Below are positions 1-4,240 of a stretch of DNA of 6,346 nt, piece after piece; the first letter of the stretch is position 1, and each line of letters opens with the position of its first letter. Both the position numbers and the translations under genes were made by a program. This DNA is from an uncultured Ruminococcus sp. (lineage in GTDB: Bacteria > Bacillota > Clostridia > Oscillospirales > CAG-272). The stretch spans positions 1 through 6,346 of the forward strand of contig CACYZS010000098.1 in NCBI GenBank assembly GCA_902778985.1. Reading direction: 5' to 3'. Below the pieces are notes generated by a model that was not told the DNA's origin, made no database searches, and saw only the letters and a list, made by a program, of their open reading frames with translations.

Positions 1-567
1 GGCGGCGCCGTCGAGTTCCGACCAGGGCGTGGTGACGATCCGGCAATCGGCGTTGTGCTCGCGGATGATCGCGACGCACTCGGCAAGTTTTGCGTCCGGG
101 GTCTTATCGGTGTGCGAGAGGATGATGGTCCCGGCGTGGGTGATCTGGTCGCCGAAGAACTCGCCGAAGTTCTTCATATACATCTTGCACTTGTTCGCGT
201 CCACGACCGTCGTGAACGAGTTGAGTTTCGCCTCATCGTTCGTCACACCCTCGACGGCGCGGATCACGTCGGACAGTTTGCCGACCCCGGACGGCTCGAT
301 CAGGATGCGGTCGGGGTGAAGTTCGGTCAGCACCTTTTCGAGCGCGCGCCCGAAGTCGCCGACCAGACTGCAGCAGATGCAGCCCGAGTTCATCTCGGTA
401 ATTTCGATCCCGGCGTCCTTCATGAAGCCGCCGTCTATGCCGATCTCGCCGAATTCGTTCTCGATCAGGACGAGTTTTTCGCCCTTGAACGCCTCGGAGA
501 TCAGTTTCTTGATGAGGGTGGTTTTTCCCGCGCCGAGAAAGCCCGAGAAAATGTCGATTTTAGTCAA
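1..567 (-). CDS. CobW/G3E-family GTP-binding protein, N-terminal 189 residues (C-terminus beyond window)
   Basis: G3E P-loop GTPases (CobW, UreG, HypB, COG0523) hydrolyse GTP to load metals or cofactors onto client proteins in the cytosol. Seen here: a Walker A loop GFLGAGKTT at residues 9-17 just after the start; the family's CxCC metal-binding motif (GCICC, residues 62-66); and the Walker B-like ILIEPSG (88-94), matching hhhExxG. The guanine-recognition site is probably the LSHTD stretch near residue 153, which is not the classical NKxD. The start is TTG at 567-565: it is the first codon that places the P-loop correctly, and AAAGGGAG (584-577) lies nine bases upstream. The frame is open to the left edge, so the usual C-terminal CobW_C domain is not visible. 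Family membership is firm. The client metal or enzyme cannot be told from this window; the upstream gene is an unrelated lyase in a separate transcription unit. Confidence 0.93.
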   Translation of the reverse strand, partial: MTKIDIFSGFLGAGKTTLIKKLISEAFKGEKLVLIENEFGEIGIDGGFMKDAGIEITEMNSGCICCSLVGDFGRALEKVLTELHPDRILIEPSGVGKLSDVIRAVEGVTNDEAKLNSFTTVVDANKCKMYMKNFGEFFGDQITHAGTIILSHTDKTPDAKLAECVAIIREHNADCRIVTTPWSELDGAA

Positions 568-586
568 GTGGAACACTCCCTTTCAC

Positions 587-604
587 CCCTGCGCTCCGGC
601 AGGG
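587..604 (-). promoter_or_regulatory. Small leader hairpin just upstream of the GTPase ribosome binding site
   Basis: In the roughly 48-base leader of the GTPase gene, CCCTGC and GCAGGG pair as a six-base stem around a six-base loop. It ends a few bases before the AAAGGGAG ribosome binding site. It could protect the 5' end or modulate ribosome access. No known riboswitch is recognisable, and a short GC-rich hairpin can arise by chance. Confidence 0.35.
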
Positions 605-621
605 CATAATTTTACGTATAT

Positions 622-650
622 ATTATATACCCGAATATTGGGGTTGTCAA
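622..650 (-). promoter_or_regulatory. Perfect consensus sigma-A promoter for the GTPase gene
   Basis: Read on the minus strand, TTGACA (650-645) is followed after exactly 17 bases by TATAAT (627-622). Both hexamers match the consensus at every position. Transcription should start near 615, giving a leader of about 48 bases before the TTG start. Two symmetric elements overlap the core: GTATATATTATATAC (616-630), a perfect odd palindrome covering the -10, and CCCnAATATTnGGG (630-643), filling the spacer. Either could be a repressor site, which would make sense for an otherwise very strong promoter, but neither matches a regulator box that I recognise. Confidence 0.88.
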
Positions 651-656
651 CAGGGC

Positions 657-756
657 GTCGCGGGCGGCGCGATGAAATGTTTGCTCCGCAAACGTGAAAT
701 GCGCTTCGCGCATGAACTGTTCGCTTCGCGAACGTGAATTGTCGCGCAAACGCGAC
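657..756. repeat. Tandem array of five short palindromes, period 20-22 bases
   Basis: Five hairpin-forming units stand head to tail: 657-673 (GTCGCG/CGCGAT, last pair G-T), 679-693 (GTTTGC-TCC-GCAAAC), 699-713 (ATGCGC-TTC-GCGCAT), 719-733 (GTTCGC-TTC-GCGAAC) and 741-756 (GTCGCG-CAAA-CGCGAC). Unit starts are 22, 20, 20 and 22 bases apart. Each stem is six pairs, and the spacers are short and mostly variants of GTGAA. The stem sequences differ between units while both arms change together, so pairing is conserved and sequence is not. The array lies between the lyase terminators and the GTPase promoter, ending seven bases short of the -35 box. I have an impression of similar hairpin strings in clostridial intergenic regions but know no accepted name or function. 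Confidence 0.8.
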
Positions 757-781
757 GCAAAACGCACCCGCGTCGGCGGTA

Positions 782-804
782 GGGGACGGCGTCTTCGACG
801 TCCC
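782..804. repeat. Imperfect GC-rich hairpin next to the palindrome array
   Basis: CGTC-TTC-GACG (790-800) forms a tight inner stem with the same TTC loop as the array units. GGGA (783-786) and TCCC (801-804) can extend it across a three-base bulge. It may be a degenerate sixth member of the array. It has no T-run on either side and so is not a terminator. Confidence 0.45.
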
Positions 805-882
805 GCGCGCTTGGTACATACAAAAAACAACTGCGCCGGCCCTGTTATGACGCGGACAGAACAACGAATTCAAGCAAAAGGA

Positions 883-912
883 GAAAACCGCCCGCATACG
901 CGGACGGTTTTC
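883..912 (-). terminator. Second (distal) intrinsic terminator after the lyase gene
   Basis: GAAAACCG (883-890) pairs with CGGTTTTC (905-912). After one C-A mismatch, CCGC (892-895) pairs with GCGG (900-903) around an ATAC loop. On the minus strand the stem runs into TCTCCTTTTGC. The A/T-rich base would also allow some termination on the plus strand, but no plus-strand gene approaches it. It lies about 85 bases beyond the lyase stop codon, behind a first terminator. Confidence 0.75.
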
Positions 913-945
913 AACCTCTGTTGCGTTTGGCTACGTAGGATCGTC

Positions 946-974
946 AAAAAGAGCGAAAAACCGTTTGTTTTTCG
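946..974 (-). terminator. First intrinsic terminator after the lyase gene
   Basis: On the minus strand CGAAAAAC and GTTTTTCG (974-954) form an eight-pair stem with a five-base loop, followed by CTC and five Ts (950-946). A separate GTCTC/GAGAC hairpin (988-975) sits between the stop codon and this stem. The stem is A/T-rich, so on its own it may be leaky, which would explain the backup stem further downstream. Confidence 0.7.
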
Positions 975-997
975 GTCTCTGCCGAGACGTGCGCGCT

Positions 998-3811
998 TTA
1001 CTTGACGGGGGCGATCGTCACCGATCCTGCAGGCGCGGTGAAGACCAGCAGTCCGCCGTCCGCGGTTGCCGCCACGGTCTGTGTCGAACTGCCGGCGGTG
1101 ATCTTCCAGTTCCCGGCTTTGACGCCCGAGACGTAGTAGGTCAGATCGCCCGTGCCGGTCGCCGTGAAGTTGAACGCCGTGGTCTGGCGCGTCGGGGACG
1201 AGATGAACACCGCCGCGACGTTGCCGAGCACCGCGCCCTTGACGGCGCTGCCCGTGACCGCGCTTGCCGTCAGGTTGGGGCTCTTGGTCGAATCACAGAC
1301 GTACATCACGTTCAGGAGCAGACTGGTCGCCGAACCGGTGTTCGGGCTGATCTCGACGCGACCCCAGTAGCCGTCCTGCTCGTAGCGGTTGGGCGCGAGT
1401 TGGGATCCGTTGACGTTATAGTTGTTGCCCGCGCCGCCGATCTTGGTGATCTTGTCGCCGCCGAGGACGTTCTGGAGCACCAGTTTTCCGCCCTTGTCCG
1501 TCGTGACGGTCACGGTCTTGCCGCTGATGGTCGGCTCGCTGACCGTGTGGAGCAGGAAGGTCTTCTTGTAACTCGCGCTCGCCGCCGTGACGTCGTCGAA
1601 GACGAAGAAGAACATCGGAACGTCTTTGTTCCCGGTCTCGTAGACCGCGAGCATCCGGCGATCGACCGTCGTTGCCGTCGAACTGCCGTACGCCTTGGCG
1701 ATATCGCCGGCGATGTAGGCGTATTTCACCTTGGTCTTCGCCGTGTCGGTATAGCCCGCCTCGTGCCCGGTCACAACGCCGGTCTCGTATTTGCTCGCCA
1801 GCCAACCGGTAAGCGATCCGGTCTCTTCCGTGTGCCGGATCTGACCGCCGGTGTAGTAGGTACCGCCGCTGCCGTTGTTGATCAGAAGGCTGTTGTGCGC
1901 GATGGTCGCCTGGTGATAGTATTTCCAGTGCTCGTGGTTATAGGACGCGTACGCGCCGGAGTCGCCGGCGAGCATTCCCTTGTACCAGATCTGGAACTGC
2001 CCGGCGTCCTCGTGCCCGTGGTTGGTGTCGGCGCGGACGCCGATCTTCATCAGCACCGCCGCCTGGTCGGCGCCCCAACTGTTCCGGGCGATGATCTGCC
2101 CGAGCCAACCGCCGTTGTAAACGACCAGATCCATGCCCGCGTGCAGGTTCCTCGACGCCTTGACTTCGCCAGACGAGCAGATCAACTCCTCGCAGGCGTA
2201 ACCGACCGTCTGCTCCAGTCCGTACTGACCGTCGCCGAAGATCGAATAACTGTACTTGCCGTTCTCGTAGATCGCGCGGATGGTCGCGTCGTTAAACAGG
2301 TGCGACGTGATCATCGACGCCATACCAAATTCCATGACCTTCTTGATCTGGTTGAGCGAGGTCGTGTTACTGCCGTCGCCCGACGCGAAGGTGAACTCGC
2401 TCGGCAACTCGTAGGAGTGGATGGTCCGGATGACCTGATGCATTCCCTCTTCGTCGTAGGGGAGCGAACCCGACATCGCCTTGATCAGCAGCGCCGAGTA
2501 GCAGTCGGCGGCAAAGCGGATCTGCACGTACTGCGACACGCCCTGCGGCACCATGCCCGCCTTGTAGAACTCGTTGCGGACGGGAACGTATTCCTGATAG
2601 AAACGCCCGCCGACGTAGTTCCACCAACCGGGATACTCGTCGTAGATCGCGATGGCAAACGCGAGATAATCGCGCAGGATCTGGAACTCGCAGCCGTGTC
2701 CCGCGACGGCGCCCTGCCCGGAAGGCGGGAACCCGACTTCCATGTGCGTACTCTCGCAGCACTTGTGCTGCACGCCCGCGACGATCTGCTGCTTATCGGT
2801 CGCGCTCATCAGATCGTGGCACCAGTCGTACACGCACGCCATCGCGTACATGATGTTACCCATCGAGCGTTCGGGATCGGGTTTGAAACTCTGGACGTCG
2901 ATGGTTTTCAGGTAATTCTTCGCCGCCAGGATCGCCTGATACCCCGAGATCTGGTTCCCGGAGATCCGGTAATCGAGCGCGAGCGCCATAATATTCGAGA
3001 GCACCTGCCCGTTGAAGTTATGCGTGCCATTGGTTCCGCCGTGATCGTACGCGGCGGGAAGCGAGCCGGTCTCCTTCAGGGCGACCTGCCGACGGAACTC
3101 CTTCGCGGCGGCTTCGTTCATGCCGTTGTTCAGCGCGCGGTTGATCCCGGCGATATCGTTCGCGTTGAACATCACGCGCGGGTGCTGCCCGGTCGTCGGC
3201 TTGACGGTAGGCGCCGTATAAGTAGAACCGAGGTTGGTGCGGATACTCGAACCGCCGAAATCGGAATCCTTGAAGTTCGAGAGTTTTGCCTTGATCTGAT
3301 TGACCTGCGTCGAGTAGGCGGAGTAGGACGTCGGTTCGGTCGTCGCCTTCTGGCAGACCGAGCAGACCAGTTCGGCTTCCCCGTCCTTGGTCGCGGTCGG
3401 CGGCGTCACGATGCGTCCCGACGCGACGTATGTGTGGACGTCGCTCACCGGGATATCAAACGTCTGCCTTTTGTTGCAGACCGTGCAGGTGCAGAGCCGC
3501 GATCCTGCCTTCTTGCAGGTCGCCGCTTCGATCACGCGCCCTTCGTCCCACTTATGACCGGCAGTCTCCTCGGTCTTGGTCACACCGCAAATCGTACAGG
3601 TATACATGATCTCTCCTTTGGTCTCCTCTTGGGTGTCTTTGTCGCAAGTTCCCTCTCTTACGACTGTCCCCGCGTTCCAGACGTGGTCGTGTTCGCCCAC
3701 GGTGGTCGCGGCGGTCGTTTCGTCCTCGCCTCCGCCCGTGAGCGAGCAGGACGCGAGCAGAACCGCGACGGCTGCAAGACAAAGGATCATCAGCGCGATC
3801 GTTTTCTTCAT
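998..3811 (-). CDS. Heparinase II/III-family polysaccharide lyase, surface lipoprotein (937 aa, complete)
   Basis: This is predicted to cleave uronic-acid polysaccharides (glycosaminoglycan type) by beta-elimination outside the cell. Residues 1-22 form a lipoprotein signal with lipobox LASC (Cys22), followed by a Gly/Glu/Thr linker. Residues 41-160 hold three Cys-type repeats. HPRVMF (210-215) opens the alpha-toroid catalytic domain, which runs to about 500. A beta-sandwich at about 550-830 carries NHGHEDAG, and a final beta domain ends at 937. From memory of Pedobacter heparinase II, the catalytic His-x-x-Glu, Tyr-x-x-x-Arg and His correspond to H372/E375, Y428/R432 and H598, and the zinc ligands to H600, D617 and H639; the H600-D617 spacing of 17 equals the reference. 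The ATG at 3811 is supported by AAGGGA nine bases upstream and by the signal peptide beginning there. It is monocistronic, with its own promoter and two terminators. Family is confident, PL21-like is likely, exact substrate is unknown. Confidence 0.9.
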   Translation of the reverse strand: MKKTIALMILCLAAVAVLLASCSLTGGGEDETTAATTVGEHDHVWNAGTVVREGTCDKDTQEETKGEIMYTCTICGVTKTEETAGHKWDEGRVIEAATCKKAGSRLCTCTVCNKRQTFDIPVSDVHTYVASGRIVTPPTATKDGEAELVCSVCQKATTEPTSYSAYSTQVNQIKAKLSNFKDSDFGGSSIRTNLGSTYTAPTVKPTTGQHPRVMFNANDIAGINRALNNGMNEAAAKEFRRQVALKETGSLPAAYDHGGTNGTHNFNGQVLSNIMALALDYRISGNQISGYQAILAAKNYLKTIDVQSFKPDPERSMGNIMYAMACVYDWCHDLMSATDKQQIVAGVQHKCCESTHMEVGFPPSGQGAVAGHGCEFQILRDYLAFAIAIYDEYPGWWNYVGGRFYQEYVPVRNEFYKAGMVPQGVSQYVQIRFAADCYSALLIKAMSGSLPYDEEGMHQVIRTIHSYELPSEFTFASGDGSNTTSLNQIKKVMEFGMASMITSHLFNDATIRAIYENGKYSYSIFGDGQYGLEQTVGYACEELICSSGEVKASRNLHAGMDLVVYNGGWLGQIIARNSWGADQAAVLMKIGVRADTNHGHEDAGQFQIWYKGMLAGDSGAYASYNHEHWKYYHQATIAHNSLLINNGSGGTYYTGGQIRHTEETGSLTGWLASKYETGVVTGHEAGYTDTAKTKVKYAYIAGDIAKAYGSSTATTVDRRMLAVYETGNKDVPMFFFVFDDVTAASASYKKTFLLHTVSEPTISGKTVTVTTDKGGKLVLQNVLGGDKITKIGGAGNNYNVNGSQLAPNRYEQDGYWGRVEISPNTGSATSLLLNVMYVCDSTKSPNLTASAVTGSAVKGAVLGNVAAVFISSPTRQTTAFNFTATGTGDLTYYVSGVKAGNWKITAGSSTQTVAATADGGLLVFTAPAGSVTIAPVK
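3332..3691 (-). repeat. Three Cys-type H-x-W / C / CxxC repeats in the lyase N-terminus
   Basis: Residues 41-85, 86-125 and 126-160 of the lyase are successive copies of a module that starts with H-x-W or H-x-Y, continues through a Thr-Cys, and ends with CxxC. Copy 1 has H43, C56, C72/C75. Copy 2 has H86, C99, C109/C112. Copy 3 has H126 and C150/C153, but the single Cys is replaced (near A140). The His and Cys arrangement suggests a small metal-binding or disulfide-stabilised spacer between the membrane anchor and the enzyme. I know such repeats from clostridial secreted proteins but cannot give a firm family name. Confidence 0.7.
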
Positions 3812-3836
3812 TGTTCTTTTCCCTTCTGCGTCGGTT

Positions 3837-3853
3837 CCGTGACTGTTGCACGG
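3837..3853 (-). promoter_or_regulatory. Small hairpin in the lyase 5' leader
   Basis: CCGTG and CACGG pair around a seven-base loop, just inside the predicted transcript start of the lyase gene. It may stabilise the 5' end or serve as an operator. With a five-base stem it is weak evidence. Confidence 0.3.
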
Positions 3854-3865
3854 CTTTCCTTATAC

Positions 3866-3894
3866 AGTATAGCACGAAAAGATAGAAAAGTAAA
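3866..3894 (-). promoter_or_regulatory. Extended -10 promoter of the lyase gene
   Basis: On the minus strand TTTACT (3894-3889) is followed after 17 bases by TATACT (3871-3866). TGC stands directly before the -10, giving the extended TGnTATACT form. Transcription should start near 3859, leaving a leader of about 48 bases with AAGGGA before the ATG. A TTGACG at 3909-3904 is also present but lies 32 bases from this -10, too far to be its partner. Confidence 0.72.
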
Positions 3895-3927
3895 GGGAAA
3901 GTGCGTCAAAAGATCAAAAGGAACCTG

Positions 3928-3991
3928 AAGGGGCTGTAAAAAAGGCGGGGTCGAAAAGCGACGCTTCTGTCTCTTTTTTCCCGAGCCCCTT
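3928..3991. other. 64-base imperfect inverted repeat, structured intergenic element
   Basis: AAGGGGCT (3928-3935) pairs with AGCCCCTT (3984-3991). Inside it, AAAAAAG (3938-3944) pairs with CTTTTTT (3973-3979), and at the centre GTCG (3950-3953) pairs with CGAC (3959-3962). It lies between the terminator of the peptide gene and the lyase promoter, outside both predicted transcripts. On the minus strand the inner stem is followed by CCCGCC and six Ts, so it could act as a backup terminator. The GGGGCT-GT-AAAAAAG ends also recall the terminal repeats of miniature transposons, but no flanking direct repeat is visible. Confidence 0.5.
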
Positions 3992-4019
3992 TCGCACCGC
4001 CCGCGCGTTATAAAAACGG

Positions 4020-4059
4020 AAATAAAACGAAACGCCCCCGCAGAAAAATCTGCGGGGGC
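4020..4059 (-). terminator. Strong intrinsic terminator closing the lectin-like protein / small peptide operon
   Basis: GCCCCCGCAGA and TCTGCGGGGGC form a perfect 11-pair stem (4059-4034) with a four-base loop. On the minus strand it is followed by the T-rich CGTTTCGTTTTATTTCC. It starts 22 bases after the stop codon of the small peptide gene, which supports that gene being transcribed and being the last of its operon. Confidence 0.88.
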
Positions 4060-4081
4060 TGTTATTCGGTTGTCTTACAGA

Positions 4082-4210
4082 TCAGAGAGATCCGAAATCA
4101 AAACTGTCCCAACCGTCTTCCGCCAGCGTGCCGCCGGAAGTGATCAGCATATCGCGATCAAGCGAAACGATCTTGATCTCGGCAGATTCAAAGGTTTTCT
4201 TTTCGTTCAT
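4082..4210 (-). CDS. Small peptide, 42 aa, leader-like N-terminus and acidic C-terminal tail
   Basis: The ATG at 4210 has a strong ribosome binding site (AAAGGAG, eight bases upstream). The ORF ends in TGA at 4082, 22 bases before a strong terminator, so it is very probably a real gene. It lies 30 bases behind the large lectin-like protein gene and is presumably co-transcribed with it. Residues 1-25 are charged with a hydrophobic patch (EIKIVSLDRDMLITS), followed by Gly26-Gly27. The tail TLAEDGWDSFDFGSL has four acidic residues, three aromatic ones and no basic residue. There is no signal peptide or membrane segment. I do not recognise a named family. The layout recalls both short proteins next to clostridial surface genes and precursors of modified peptides cut after Gly-Gly. 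No modification enzyme, peptidase or exporter is in the window, so function is open. Confidence 0.75.
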   Translation of the reverse strand: MNEKKTFESAEIKIVSLDRDMLITSGGTLAEDGWDSFDFGSL

Positions 4211-4240
4211 TTCACAATCTCCTTTCGATCAGTCGTTTGG

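Noticed and set aside
657..756. CRISPR array
   Set aside because: The units are palindromes of differing sequence with spacers of only 5-7 bases. There is no constant repeat, no 30-base spacer and no cas gene.
840..882. Possible minus-strand promoter (TTGAAT, then TCATAA at 17 bases) between the terminators and the palindrome array
   Set aside because: The -10 candidate matches the consensus poorly and nothing coding lies directly downstream.
583..897. Minus-strand open frame of 104 codons through the palindrome array
   Set aside because: It overlaps the GTPase promoter and the hairpin array, has no ribosome binding site, and its protein is low-complexity.
3904..3909. TTGACG as the -35 box of the lyase promoter
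   Set aside because: It lies 32 bases from the TATACT -10. TTTACT at 3894-3889 has the proper 17-base spacing and the -10 is of the extended type.
965..3928. Plus-strand open frame of 987 codons, longer than the lyase gene it overlaps
   Set aside because: Its protein is rich in R, V, D and G with no domain, signal or motif, and it lacks a ribosome binding site. The minus-strand frame has a lipobox, catalytic motifs, promoter and terminators. The openness follows from missing TTA/CTA/TCA codons in the lyase.
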